Positions 1 to 9,989 of a DNA stretch of 64,000 nt are shown here, in pieces. The translations under genes and the position numbers were made by a program. The DNA is from Caenorhabditis remanei (lineage: Eukaryota; Nematoda; Chromadorea; Rhabditida; Rhabditidae). Position 1 is the stretch's first letter. Every line of letters begins with the position of its first letter. The stretch lies in contig NC_071328.1 of NCBI RefSeq assembly GCF_010183535.1, positions 14,508,001 through 14,572,000 on the forward strand, in the 5' to 3' direction. The notes under the pieces are model-generated. The model was given only the letters and a program-made list of their open reading frames with translations. It had not been told where the DNA came from and did not search any database.

Positions 1-51
1 CTCTCATCTTTTTCTTTCAGTCTTTCACAACAACCGGAGTTCAAACGATAC

Positions 52-207
52 ATGACAATCGAAGATTTTTTTATCCGATATGGTCACGACCTTCGTTACC
101 CAAAAGGCTATGTTTGCCGTCTTATCCCCGCTGAGTACGAGGAAGCTGATTGCGAGGTCAAATCCGAAAATCTATTTCCCTTGGAGGTATTAATAATATA
201 TCATTAA
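52..207 (+). pseudogene. Truncated copy of small repeat-associated protein family (copy 1)
   Basis: This is an open frame of 51 codons beginning MTIEDFFIRYGHDLRYPKGY and ending EVLIIYH-stop. The same protein end occurs at 24.5-24.7 kb, and more diverged versions occur at 19.2 and 23.7 kb. A TTTCTTTCAG acceptor sits just upstream (ends at base 20). Compared with the 24.4-kb copy, the first exon and the start of the second are missing, so this copy is 5'-truncated. Family and function are not recognised. The conserved core has many aromatic and acidic residues and no signal peptide or membrane segment. It is probably a decayed duplicate rather than a working gene. Confidence 0.45.
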
Positions 208-540
208 TTTGAAGAAAAATACTTCCAAAACCGAATTTTTTTTTGTTTCCAAAAAGTCTCTGTTTCAAAAAAAAATTTTCTGTTTACTTTACTCATAATT
301 TTGTATCCAAAAAAATTAGTCTTTTGTTTCAAAAAAATATACTTTTTTATTTATTTATTTATTTTTGTAAATATATTTCTTTTGTCTTTGATTTAAAATT
401 TGAGATAAATGTATTCATTTGCAACTCTGTTCTGTTATTTTATATTACAAGGCCAAGACTTGGTGCTCTGTGTGCACAAGGTAAGGAGAAAACAATGCGA
501 GTAGTGGAATATAAGGGGATAGTTTTGTGTGACTAATGGT
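208..540. other. AT-rich spacer without a supported gene
   Basis: This is poly-T/poly-A rich DNA with repeated TTTGTATCCAAAAA and TTTCAAAAAA words, also found downstream of the related copies at 19.4, 23.9 and 24.7 kb. It is therefore the 3' flank of the duplicated unit. The 97-codon frame seen here is low-complexity (F, Y, K, I) and is not believed. Confidence 0.5.
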
Positions 541-809
541 GTTATTCAGGTCATGTAAAAGTGTATTTTAACACATTTTTTCCTTATTCACGAGCGTCGA
601 GAAACTTTTTTACAAATCTTAGTTTACCGTTGGTCGAACAGCGGTTTTCCCTTTTTTGCATTTTTCGGCATGCGCATGTAGAAAAACTGTCAAAAAATGG
701 GCGAGAAATGTAGAAAAATGGGAGAAAAACATGTGAAAAATACATTTTTTTCCGTTCGTGAATAAGGTAAAACATGTATTAAAATACATTTTTCCATGAC
801 CTGAATAAC
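541..809. mobile_element. Palindromic MITE-like element
   Basis: The left end GTTATTCAGGTCATG is matched in reverse complement by CATGACCTGAATAAC at the right end. Further inward pairing runs through AAAATACA-type words and the TTATTCACGA / TCGTGAATAA pair. No coding capacity. No target-site duplication was recognised. Confidence 0.55.
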
Positions 810-899
810 CCCATAATAAGAATGGGGTTAATTATAGGCCTTGTTGGGGTTAATTTACTAGAGTTATTCAGCTGCTTGCTTTGAGGAAGATTTGCGGAG

Positions 900-1380
900 T
901 GCCCAGTTCTTCTTCTCCGTTGTTCACTTCGTGGCGTGGAGACAAGGGCTGTGCGGAAACTTTTTGCCTTTGGCGCGTTTTTAGGGTCAAAACTCTGAAA
1001 ATTTGAAAGCTGGCGCGTCATTGGCGCGTGTTATCATCGAGATCGTGAAAATTTGAGTGGCTGGCATTCCTTTGACGCGATTTTGAACCAGAAATTGCGG
1101 GGATTTGAGTGGCTGGGGTGTCTTTGGCGCGTCTTCAAACCTGAAATTCAAAAAATGCGAACTTTGCGTACTTTCGGCGCGTTTTTGAACAAGAAAATGA
1201 AAGTCTGGAATCTGGCGCTCCTTTGGCGCGTTTTTAGAGTCAAAACTCGGAAAATCTGAGAAGCTGGGGTGCCTTTGGCGCATTTTTCAACCAAAAATTG
1301 AAAATCCGAAGGCTGGGGTTCCTTTGACGGGCTTTTAGGGTCAAAATCACGAAAATTTGAGAGACTGGGCAACTTGCCGA
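900..1380. repeat. Degenerate tandem copies of the CTGG-CGC-CTTTG-GCGCG motif
   Basis: About seven imperfect units of roughly 60 bp, each with a CTGG(C/G)G..CCTTTGGCGCG-like core followed by TTTTTGAACC or TTTTAGGGTC. The core matches the ACGCGTCAAAGG-type motif that is very abundant at 42-61 kb. Overlapping short frames on both strands come from the repeat. Confidence 0.55.
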
Positions 1381-1474
1381 AATTTTAACTCAACAATATT
1401 CGGCAACAGTAGTATTTTTTACTAGAGTCTCATAAAAAGCTATGTTTACTCAAACCTAATAACGAAAATCTACA

Positions 1475-1684
1475 ATGCCTGGAATCCTCTTCTACCACCG
1501 CCACCGCTGCCAAATCCTTCCAAATCCGGAATTAACGAAAGCCTTGACTGCTCGATTCAGTCTATCCAATCAGTCAGTGTGTATGCATACCAGGATTGAT
1601 AGTGATGATGGAAGAGGATCATTTGGACACATCAGCAAAGGAGACGGAATGAAAGAAGTCCTACAAGTTGAAAAATCCGTTTAA
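1475..1684 (+). CDS. Possible small unrecognised protein or last exon
   Basis: A 69-codon frame ends VLQVEKSV-stop and is followed within about 10 bases by an AATAAA polyadenylation word. This is the only support for a real 3' end. The N-terminal half is rich in His, Arg and Pro and may be intronic; the more gene-like part is the last ~30 codons (acidic, glycine-rich). No family is recognised. The downstream tail, with TGTGTTCTGTTATGCTATG, recurs at 9.94 kb, so the 3' end belongs to a duplicated unit. Confidence 0.25.
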   Translation: MPGILFYHRHRCQILPNPELTKALTARFSLSNQSVCMHTRIDSDDGRGSFGHISKGDGMKEVLQVEKSV

Positions 1685-1763
1685 ATTTAAATGTAATAAA
1701 TGTGTTTTTAGTAAATACTGTGTTCTGTTATGCTATGTTTATGAGGAGACTGGAGGCCTAGAC

Positions 1764-2269
1764 CAGAGTTGCATGGAAGTGAAATTTTCTTATCCGGAAG
1801 TCGGAAGTCGGAAGTGAATTTCCTTATCCGGAAGTCGGAAGTCGGAAGTCGGAAGCGATTTTCCTTATCCGGAAGTCGGAACTCGGAAGTCGGATGTGAA
1901 AAAACGCCCGGAAGTCGGAAGTTGGAAGTCGGAAGTCGGAAGTCGGAATTCGATTTTTTCTCAAACTTTCAAAAACTCCAAGAGAAAAATAATGAAATTC
2001 GCGAAAATCAGTGGAAAACTAGTTTTTGGCTGAAGAAAAGCCTATTTTCTGTCCTTTTAGACCATTTTTCCATGCATTTTTACGAAATGCACTTTTCGAA
2101 AATTTCACAGTTATGGAATGACGGAAGTCGGAAGTAAACTTCCTTATCCGGAAGTCGGAAGTCGGAAGTCGGAAGTAATTTTTGTTATCTGGAAGTCGGA
2201 AGTCGGAAGTCGGAATGGAAAAAATGCCCGGAAGTCGGAAATCGGAAGTCGGAATTCTATGCAACTCTG
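1764..2269. mobile_element. hAT-like miniature element with GGAAGTC minisatellite core
   Basis: Terminal inverted repeats CAGAGTTGCAT and ATGCAACTCTG are bounded by a perfect 8-bp direct repeat GCCTAGAC (1756-1763 and 2270-2277). An 8-bp duplication with CAGAG termini is the hallmark of the hAT superfamily. The interior is mostly tandem GGAAGTC units in two blocks around a unique ~170-bp spacer. No transposase. Related elements lie at 53083-54096 and 24942-25099. Confidence 0.75.
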
Positions 2270-2319
2270 GCCTAGACCCCATCAGAGGTCTATGCCACAA
2301 TGTAGTCGCAACAAAACGC

Positions 2320-2560
2320 GTTTCCACATAGGTACACCTTCTCTGCGTCTCTCCCTCCCTCTCTCTTTCCACAGGCCCTCGGAATCGATAGACAGAATTC
2401 AAACAATATCTCCATCTGTCTGCGTCTCTCACTCTCTCTCAATGAGTCGTCGATAAATGAGACGACACGTCAGTCTTCCCCCTTTTCGATCGCTTGTGTT
2501 GCGGTCCTCCTCTCCTCTATTTTTATTAAATTCTAAAATGATTTTATTATAATTTTTGGT
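2320..2560 (+). repeat. Interspersed repeat family (six copies), copy 1
   Basis: A ~250-bp block with CTCTGCGTCTCTC pyrimidine runs, CTCGGAATCGATAGACAG, AAATGAGACGAC and TTTTTATT(A/G)AATTCTA. Similar blocks occur at about 11680-11910, 14050-14215, 18235-18530, 20585-20735 and 23225-23490. Most are followed by GGTCTGAAAT(A/G)AGGTAAGTC and an arm of the GTAGTTGACAACTTT palindromic repeat, so the full unit is longer than the conserved block. Confidence 0.6.
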
Positions 2561-2689
2561 TTCTTGTGAAAACTGGTCTGAAATAAGGTAAGTCACGAAA
2601 TTGCGTTCAAAATCTGGGCATTCGGCAGGAAAATAGTAAGAAAAATTACTCAACTTCGTAGCCTTATAACTTTTTTATTTTCAGTGCGA

Positions 2690-2990
2690 CCGGCAAAAAA
2701 TTACATTCACATTGTAGATCAAATCTAGGGCTACATTTTTGCAGTTGAAAACTTTCCTCTATCTTTCTTCCCCTTTGAGATACGCATCTTCAAAAATAGC
2801 CCTTTGAATCCGGCGAGAGGGAGATTAGGAGAGAGACGCAGAGAAGCGAGGCGCCCTCCTCTTTTCGCACGCTCTCTCGCGCGCCGCTATGGTTCCCGAA
2901 TTTAAAGGCGCGTATCTTAAAAGTGGACGGAGCAATCAAAAAGTTGTCAACTACAAAAATTTAGCTATTTTTATTTTCTATCACCCCATA
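2690..2990. repeat. Palindromic repeat (GTAGTTGACAACTTT family)
   Basis: The left arm has CATTGTAGATCAAATCTAGGG followed by a degenerate arm. The right arm (2905-2990) has AAGTGGACGGAGCAATC and AAAAAGTTGTCAACTAC. Between them is a GAGACGCAGAGAAGCGAG loop. The same family fills the introns of the polymerase gene further right. Confidence 0.5.
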
Positions 2991-3233
2991 TAATTTTCTA
3001 TTCCACAATTCTGTTTTTCTTACCAGAAAAGTGGATCCAAAAGATGAGTACCGCTATTTTTGCTAAATTTTCGCAAAAAATTACAATTTTCATTCCAAAA
3101 TTATCAATTTCAGCACAAATGGCTGAAGATGGTCCTGGCACCCACAGATATCATCTCAAATACTTATCATCTTGCACAAGTGAGAAATTTAAATTCTAAA
3201 AACATAATAAAATAAAAATGTTGCAATTTCAGA

Positions 3234-4251
3234 ATGCAATCGATGATTGGTCATTTGTTCCAGAACTTCCCAGCGAAGTTCTTCGAAAAGAAAGGGCTCA
3301 CGATGAATGAAGTCAATAAGGTGGCAAAGCCGTATGCCCTTACTGTAAGTTTCAATGTTTTCAGTTTGATTTTGCGGTTGAGACATTTTTGAAAGTTGGC
3401 CCAAAGGGAGTTTGGATCAAAACGGTTTGGATCATAACTTTGTCAGTTTTGGTCGGGTCTCCGAGATTTTTATACCATTAGAAAGCTTGCATTTTTTTCT
3501 ATCGATATGATTTAGTTTCAAAAAAATTCCAGTCAAAAATAAATGACCATTTGAGACAAAGTTGGTCCGAAGGGAGTTTGGACCAAAACGGTTTATTATA
3601 GATCATAACTTCCTCAATTTTGGACGGATCTTTGAGATTTTTATACCATTAGAAAGCTCGCATTTTTCTCTATCAATTTGACCTAAGTTCGAAAAATTCC
3701 GGTCGAAAATAAAGTTTTAATACCCATTTGAGACAAAGTTGGTCCAAGGGAAGTTTGGATCATAATGGTTTGGATCATAACTTGGTCAGTTTTGGACGGA
3801 TCTCCCAGATTTTTATACCATTAGAAAGCTCACATTTTTCTCTATCGATATAACCTAGTTTCATAGTTTGATTCCAGCAAATCTCAGCAGAAATTGGGCT
3901 GACAGATCGGCTTGCTTGCGTTTTACCGATTTACGGAGTCTTGACTGAATTTTTTCCGTTTTTCGCAAAAAACCAATATGAGACTCAATTTTTCTAACAG
4001 AAATGGAAGAAACGCTCAAGCAAGTCCAAACAATGGTCTCCCACATCCAGAACATGATCATCCATACGGACAACACAATGATGTCCTTGGAGAGAAAAAT
4101 TGGCGAGGAATTCAAAAAATTGAATGAACGGCTGGATGTAATGGAAGCATATCTCAAATCCACAGATCAGGACGTGGCGTTCATGGCAAGAGAGATGTCC
4201 AACCAACAAGACCAAGCCGTGCTCGTCGTAGGGCCCCCCAGCCCTCTCTGA
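3234..4251 (+). CDS. Candidate multi-exon gene with coiled-coil C-terminus, frameshifted end
   Basis: Likely exons are 3234-3344 (MQSMIGHLFQNF...KPYALT, donor GTAAGT), an exon from 3878 (QISAEIGLTDRLACV..., phase 0 with the previous one), and 4003-4251 (MEETLKQVQTMV..., after a CTAACAG acceptor). A short exon at 3114-3179 may precede. The last exon reads as a long amphipathic coiled coil. The join between the 3878 and 4003 exons could not be made in frame with a good donor. The frame stops at 4251, but a one-base change in the GGGCCCCCC run (about 4231-4239) would continue it as SDEMIKRDPEREV... to a stop near 4344. This suggests a recent frameshift or an inactive copy. Family not recognised. 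Confidence 0.4.
3415..3870 (+). repeat. Three tandem ~180-bp units
   Basis: Each unit holds GGTTT..GATCATAACTT, GAGATTTTTATACCATTAG, AAAGCT(T/C)(G/A)CATTTTT and CTATCGATAT-like words. They lie between two exons of the candidate gene at 3.2-4.25 kb and so would be intronic. Confidence 0.65.
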
Positions 4252-4498
4252 CGAGATGATCAAAAGAGACCCAGAAAGAGAAGTAATAATCCAAATGGAT
4301 CCAGAAGAAGAAGATGGCGTTCAAATGGAGGAAGAAGTAGAGTAATATAGCTTGATTTTCCACAGCACGGAACAGTTTTTTGAGATTTTGTGCCGATTTT
4401 GTCAAAACTTTGCAGGAATTGTATTGGAAATGTTTTAGAATCCATGTTTCAGCTTTTCAGACTGATTTCTGTCTATTTTCTTAAAATCCACCCAAAAC

Positions 4499-4795
4499 CA
4501 TAGTTGTCAAGGCCCGGGCAAATTGACGCGAAAGTCAAATTTTCAAATTTTAAAAAAAATTTTCGAATTTTTTGAATTTTTTCGCGAAAAAGTCAAATTT
4601 TCGACTATCATTCAGAATTAGAAGAAATTCTGAAAAATAGTCAATAATGGTCACATTTTCGATGAAAAAATGAAAAAATTTCGAAAAAAATTGGAAAAAA
4701 AAGGTCATTTTTTGAAGCCGGGCTTTCGGGTCGGACCGAGCCTTGAAAATTTTCTACCGGCCCGGCCCGGCCCAGCCTGGGCCTTAACAACTATG
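4499..4795. mobile_element. hAT-like MITE with GGCCC-rich ends
   Basis: Termini CATAGTTGTCAAGGCCCGGG and CTGGGCCTTAACAACTATG are inverted repeats, bounded by a perfect 8-bp direct repeat CCCAAAAC (4491-4498 and 4796-4803). The interior is AT-rich with a second GGCCCGGCCCGG run. No open frame of note. Confidence 0.75.
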
Positions 4796-5013
4796 CCCAA
4801 AACTCTTAAAATCTATCAAATCCTCCCAATCCTCTTATTTTTAGTGAAGCGGATGCTACAATACGGAAAATCTCGGAGACTGGGGTTATGCCCTTTGTAA
4901 AAACGACGTGGCTTAAGACATCGTCAAGTGGTGGTGTGGAATGATCAACCGGCAAATCGATTTCAATAGTCATGAGGTAGGGTATGATGCAATCGATTTT
5001 CAGATGATTTTTA

Positions 5014-5296
5014 TTAGCGGCCCACGCCTTCTTACAACTGCGCTCCGCCGCAAACGAGAGAGTATCTGCGAGAGACGCAGAGTTTTTTTCTGGCGCGAAA
5101 CGGATTTTCACCATTTTTGATCTATTCTATTTGTGCATAAATTTCTCTCGGAAATTGGCAAATTTTCAATTAAAACTTGTGAAAATAGATCAAAAATGGT
5201 GAAAATCTGTTTCGCGCCAGAAAAAAAACTCTGCGTATCTCGCCGATACTCTCTCGTTTGCGGCGGGGCGCAGTTGTAACGAAATTGCTCCGCTAA
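5014..5296. mobile_element. Near-perfect palindromic MITE, TA target site
   Basis: Ends TTAGCGG and CCGCTAA are flanked by TA on both sides. The arms pair through CAAACGAGAGAGTATC, GACGCAGAGTTTTTT, GGCGCGAAAC and GATCTATTTT-type words. A diverged relative with the same architecture lies at about 25955-26200. Confidence 0.7.
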
Positions 5297-5344
5297 TAGC
5301 ATACTTGCAAACCGGGCCGAAATGGGCCGACTCGGGCCGGCGCG

Positions 5345-5625
5345 TAACTCGATTCAAATTCAATATTATGAGCTGAAAAATATACCAAAATGTAGATCTT
5401 GACGAGTTCTATATCCGTGGCTTACTACGGGCCGGATGGCTATTTCTTGATGTGCCACGGGCCGGGCTAGAATGGCTTTTTTGGTCATATTGGCGTTTTT
5501 TGGCACTTTTTCCCTTACCGCGGCACAATAACGCATTGCGATCCGGCCCGTAGTGGGTCACGGACATAGAACTCGTCGATATCTACATTTTGGTATATTT
5601 TTCAGCTCATAATATTGATTTTGAA
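5345..5625. mobile_element. Palindromic element with CGGGCC-rich interior
   Basis: The left arm has AATATTATGAGCTGAAAAAT, TACCAAAATGTAGAT and GACGAGTTCTAT. The right arm has the reverse complements ATAGAACTCGTC, ATCTACATTTTGGTA and ATTTTTCAGCTCATAATATT. The interior has CCCGTAGT and GGGCCGG words. A related TACCAAAATGAAGA pair occurs near 21335-21380. Confidence 0.6.
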
Positions 5626-5774
5626 GCGAGTTACGGGCTGGCAAGTATGATTTTTAGCAAAAAATTGGTATTTTTAGTGTTTTTCCTTCCAAAATTCGCT
5701 TGCCAACCAGATTTTCCTTATAAAAATAAGAATTTTCCTTCATTTAAGGCAAAAACCTCAACATATATTTCTAG

Positions 5775-6303
5775 ATCTACGGAGAGACGAATCTGAATGA
5801 AATGTCAAAAATCTGCGACGAAGTTGGAGAGCAGGCGTCGGCTAATTGGTCTGGATAATTTGAGAAGTAAGAAATTTCCACTAACTGATCTTTTTCTGGG
5901 TCCAAATTTTTAGAAAATTTGGCTCTTTCCAGTTTCGATGTCCCAAAAAACGTTTAAACGTCCCATAAAATATTTCGACGTCCCAAAAAACATTTAAATG
6001 TCGTTCGAACTCTTTCAATGACTTTTAGTGTACAAGGGACGTCTACATAGTTTTTTTTGGGACGTCAAAATGTTTCTTGGGACGTCTAAATATTTACAAC
6101 TATATTTTGGAATTCTAAGGAACGTCTAAGTGTTTTAAGGGACGCGCTCCACTTACTTTCAATCAAAGTGTAGGATATGTGAAGAAATCTTCTAAACGAA
6201 ATCCGAACTCACCGCCAGTCAATGCAAATCAACGTGTCGTTTTAGCATCTATGAATTCGCCTCAAGGAAACAATTTGAATACTACCAACACTGGAATTCT
6301 AAG
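5775..6303 (+). CDS. Orphan candidate exons
   Basis: Two exon-like stretches. 5775-5858 follows TTTCTAG and reads IYGETNLNEMSKICDEVGEQ to a stop. 6169-6303 follows CAATCAAAG and reads VGYVKKSSKRNPNSPPVNAN to a GTACG donor. The region between is filled with GACGTCC(C/A)AAAAA-type repeats (5930-6170). They may be remnants of one or more genes. No family is recognised and no complete reading frame could be built. Confidence 0.25.
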
Positions 6304-6649
6304 GTACGTCTAAGTGTTTTAAGGGACGCTTGGTATGTTTTTAAAGGACATCTAAATTGGAATAGAGCCGAAATTCCCACTAATTAATGCTTTTCAGGGC
6401 GACTTTGAGTCAAAATTATAAGAAAACTTGTTATAAATATAAGACGGTTGAAATTTCAAAAGTTCAGATAATTGAAGAAAATTTTCGAAAATTCAAGCAT
6501 TTTTGGACCACTCCATTAATACTGTTTTCTTTTCTTTCTCGTGTTTATGCCGCTAGAAAACAGAATATAAAGCAGATTTATTCCAAATCCAACAACTTCC
6601 TTTTTATCTTAACAAACCACATCTATAAGTGAAAAAGATTGAGCAGATT

Positions 6650-7615
6650 TATTAAAATATAAAAATTGGACAGAAAACATAAATATGGACGGGGCAGATT
6701 TTCCAAGTTACAAATTCTGGACCAACATTGAAGATCTGAAAAAAAAGAAAAATTTTCACGTGAAGTTTATTTTTGAGCAGATTTTTCAATTTGAAAAATT
6801 TGGACAGAAAAATTAAAATTTGTTATTTTTGCCGTGAGTTCCAACTCATTCGTTTTTCGTGGTTTTAGGGCAGAAATTGAAAAGTGAAAATTCTGGATCG
6901 GGCAGTATGTTAAGAAGGTGAAAAAATGAGAATTCTGAAATTTAAAATATCTCATTCAACACCGAGCTGCAAATATTATTAATTTTTCGTAAAACGAGGA
7001 AAAATACAATTCTGAATACGCTGAAACCAACCTAAACTCTACCAACAATATTTTCCGAAAATTACAATTAGAGCGCTTCAATTTCTAATTTCGAACTTGT
7101 ATAGCCGGTGCAAAGTGAAAAAATTCTGGTTGTTTTGATGTTTAATTTAAAAGAAATCTACGTCGACAATCAGAAGTTAGCGTGTCAAAAACAACATTTT
7201 AGCACACGTGGAACTTCGAAATTTCGTTAGTTTTTCTTTTTGGTTCCAAATTTGCTCACTTCGCATCGGCTGTGTTGATGATTTGAAACCGAACAATACT
7301 CAAACGTAACAAATGTAGAAAAATTCTGTTATATTTATTCGGTTTCAATTGTTTAGGTTGATTTCAGCGTATTCAGAATTTTATTTTTCCTCGTTTTACG
7401 AAAAATTAATAATATTTGCAGCTCGGTGTTGAATGAGACGTTTTAAATCTCAGAATTCTCATTTTTTCACCTTCTTAACATACCGCCCGATCCAGAATTT
7501 TCACATTTCAATTTCTGCCCTAAAACCACGAACGAATGAGTTGGAACTCACGGCAAAAATAACAAAATTTAATTTTTCTGTCCAAATTTTTCAAATTGAA
7601 AAATCAAATTTTTCA
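6650..7615. repeat. Long inverted repeat, arms of ~250 bp or more
   Basis: The left arm (about 6780-7035) and right arm (about 7365-7608) are reverse complements. Both contain AACTCACGGCAAAAATAAC (or its complement), the CACCGAGCTGCAAATATTAT word and CGTTTTACGAAAAATTAAT. The ~330-bp loop has no gene. A third copy lies at 8933-9290. Confidence 0.65.
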
Positions 7616-8906
7616 AAACGTCCGCACTCATTTTTCTTAATAACTCTCTTTGTTCTCAACTTTTTCAAAAAATTATTTTTTGAGGTGATACAAAAACTTG
7701 GGGCGCCGGTGGCGACCGCCAGGAGGTGGGTTTGGAGCATTCGGGGAAGAGTTATGAGCACAAAAGTAAGAGCAACTTTTTTCACTCAAAAAAATGGCTT
7801 GAGAAATTCACGATTTTTGCCTTTTCCTGCTTCGTACGGCGCCAGTTTTGAACATTTCGGGGGGATATTCTGGACTTAAAATCTCTGAACATCAGGCTAT
7901 CGAGACATGTAAAAATTATCTGGAAATCTGTGAAACTATGATTTATGGCCATAAAAAAAGAGAGACAACTTTTTTTCTCGAATTTTTTACTTTCCTCTCG
8001 ATATCTTGCGTTGTATTGAACCGAGAGCTTTGAAATTTGGTACAGATATGTAACTTGACATGGGAAAGATGGCTAAAAAAACAGATTTCAAATTGGAAAT
8101 GATGCATTCAAGTTATACTCAAAAAACAGTCTAAAAATGAGCAATTATCGATCGATCCCCCTTTTTCTGCCCAAAACTTTGACCGGCTGTAACTCGCTCA
8201 GTTTTGAGAAATTTCAAGATCCGAAAAAAAGGAAATGTGTAGAAAAAAAATCTCTATCGATCCATGTAAAATTCAATACACTTTTAGCTGATAAAGCTTT
8301 CAGAAAACCGGATTTTGTGATTTTCGTGGTTTTTCGGTCATGGGCGGATTTTTTCCATTCGCTGTCCTGAGCACTGGATTCACTGAATCGCTCTGAATTT
8401 TTGACACCGATCTAAACATTTCGAGATCTAATGGAACCAAAAAGTCCGATCAAAAAATATTGATATCGGACGATTCTGTGGAGAAACCTGAATCTCCACT
8501 GACATTTTTTTCGAATACACTGACCATTTTGTCATTGTATGTGTCATTGTACATCTGCGAGGAGCTCCCCTCTTTTCTATTATCTCCATGACGGCGTTTC
8601 TCTGTGCACAAGTGGCGCAGTGGAAGAGGGCGGGGGTGATAATCGGTGAGGTGAGGGGTTCGAAACCTTCTTATTCGTTTTTGTTTTTTTTGTTTTTTGT
8701 ATGAACTTTCTAAATGAATATGAAAGGAAATATTGTAAAAATTTCGAATATTCTGATCGAATACGGGGAAAATAGGATCAGTCGGTGTGGCTGTTTTGAA
8801 TTTAAAAGCTGGACGTTCTTCCATTTTCTTTCAAATCGAGCAAGCTAATTGTTGAATATAAAACTTGCTAAGCACCGCGCACGAGGCGCAGCCGAGTACT
8901 GCGGAG
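7616..8906. other. Spacer between repeat copies; no gene supported
   Basis: AT-rich DNA with short frames only. The 8450-8824 minus frame overlaps the tRNA-like sequence and has no family resemblance. This segment could be the body of a Helitron-like element whose 3' end would be at 8931. Confidence 0.35.
8611..8670 (+). other. tRNA-like sequence (A and B boxes)
   Basis: AGTGGCGCAGTGGAAGAGG resembles an A box in D-arm context, and GGGGTTCGAAACC ~40 bp later resembles a B box. Acceptor-stem pairing could not be made out, so this is a tRNA pseudogene or SINE head rather than a functional tRNA. Confidence 0.4.
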
Positions 8907-8931
8907 CCCGCCGGGAGGCGGGGGACGCTAG
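8907..8931 (+). mobile_element. Helitron-like 3' terminus
   Basis: A GC-rich hairpin (stem CCCGCC, loop GGGA, stem GGCGGG) is followed five bases later by CTAG and then a T. That is the layout expected at the 3' end of a Helitron inserted between A and T. It sits exactly where the repeat sequence beginning TCCTCGTTTTACG restarts. Confidence 0.4.
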
Positions 8932-8932
8932 T

Positions 8933-9290
8933 CCTCGTTTTACGAAAAATTAATAATATTTGCAGCTCGGTGTTGAATGAGACGTTTTAAATCTCAGAAT
9001 TCTCATTTTTTCACCTTCTTAACATACCGCCCGATCCAGAATTTTCACATTTCAATTTCTGCCCTAAAACCACGAACGAATGAGTTGGAACTCACGGCAA
9101 AAATAACAAAATTTAATTTTTCTGTCCAAATTTTTCAAATTGAAAAATCTGCTCAAAAATAAACTTCACGTGAAAATTTTTCTTTTTTTTCAGATCTTCA
9201 ATGTTGGTCCAGAATTTGTAACTTGGAAAATCTGCCCCGTCCATATTTATGTTTTCTGTCCAATTTTTATATTTTAATAAATCTGCTCCA
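8933..9290. repeat. Third copy of the 6.65-7.6 kb inverted-repeat arm
   Basis: Starts at CCTCGTTTTACGAAAAATTA and continues colinear with 7387-7608, then further as the reverse complement of about 6650-6790. The open frame inside it is identical in its first 50 codons to the frame in the other arm, confirming duplication rather than a gene. Confidence 0.65.
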
Positions 9291-9989
9291 TCTTTTGTTA
9301 GTCTGACTCCATTTATTATCATGATTCTTGAAAAGTTGGCATAAATATGCTCTAATTTGGAAATTGTAGTAGTAACTAATGATTTTTTACGAATGAAGTA
9401 GATTTTCTGAATTTTCCAATTCCAGAACCATAATTTAAACCTATTTTGAAAATTTAAAAGTATCACTGCTTAAAAAAACAGATTTTTCTTAATTTCACAC
9501 TTTCCAGTAGTAAAATCGAAACTTTTGAAATATCAAGCGTCTTATATGCTGAAAATTCTGTGTTCCTCTCAAAGTTATTTTTTTTGGTCAGATATCGATT
9601 CTAGAGCGTTTTGTGACAAAGTTTTGCTTTTTTAGACGAAAGATCTCTATTTCTACTGGTAATTAAAGAATTTTAGTTGAAAAACCGAAATTTTTGATAA
9701 AAATCACGAGTTTTAGACTCAAAAATTGATAAATTCATCGACTCCTGTGCAAAAATTCAAAATATAGGTTAAAATTTCGATTTTCTAGCTGAAAATGACC
9801 GATGTTTACTGGCAAATACCAAAATTCCAGCATAAAGCACTCTAATTGTTCAATTTCAGGTTGATGGCTCATTTCGGGAACAAAAACGGAAAGTACGAGG
9901 AATCCACTATTATTTTTATGTAATAAAGGTCTTTATAGTGTAAAATGTGTTCTGTTATGCTATGTTTATGAAAAGACTGTAGGTATATA
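9291..9989. other. AT-rich spacer; possible small 3' exon near its end
   Basis: No long frame. At 9859-9930, after TTTCAG, there is an exon-like stretch (a short frame MAHFGNKNGKYEES...) and an AATAAA about 10 bases after it. This is the same 3' tail type as at 1.69 kb. Too short to call a gene. Confidence 0.3.

Noticed and set aside
987..1372. Overlapping minus frames with D-P-K-S-P-S-K and K-N-A-P-K words
   Set aside because: Repeated words match the ~60-bp degenerate repeat; no splice or 3'-end support.
1769..2456. Overlapping frames with G-S-R-K-S-E-V repeats on both strands
   Set aside because: They come from the GGAAGTC minisatellite of the hAT-like element.
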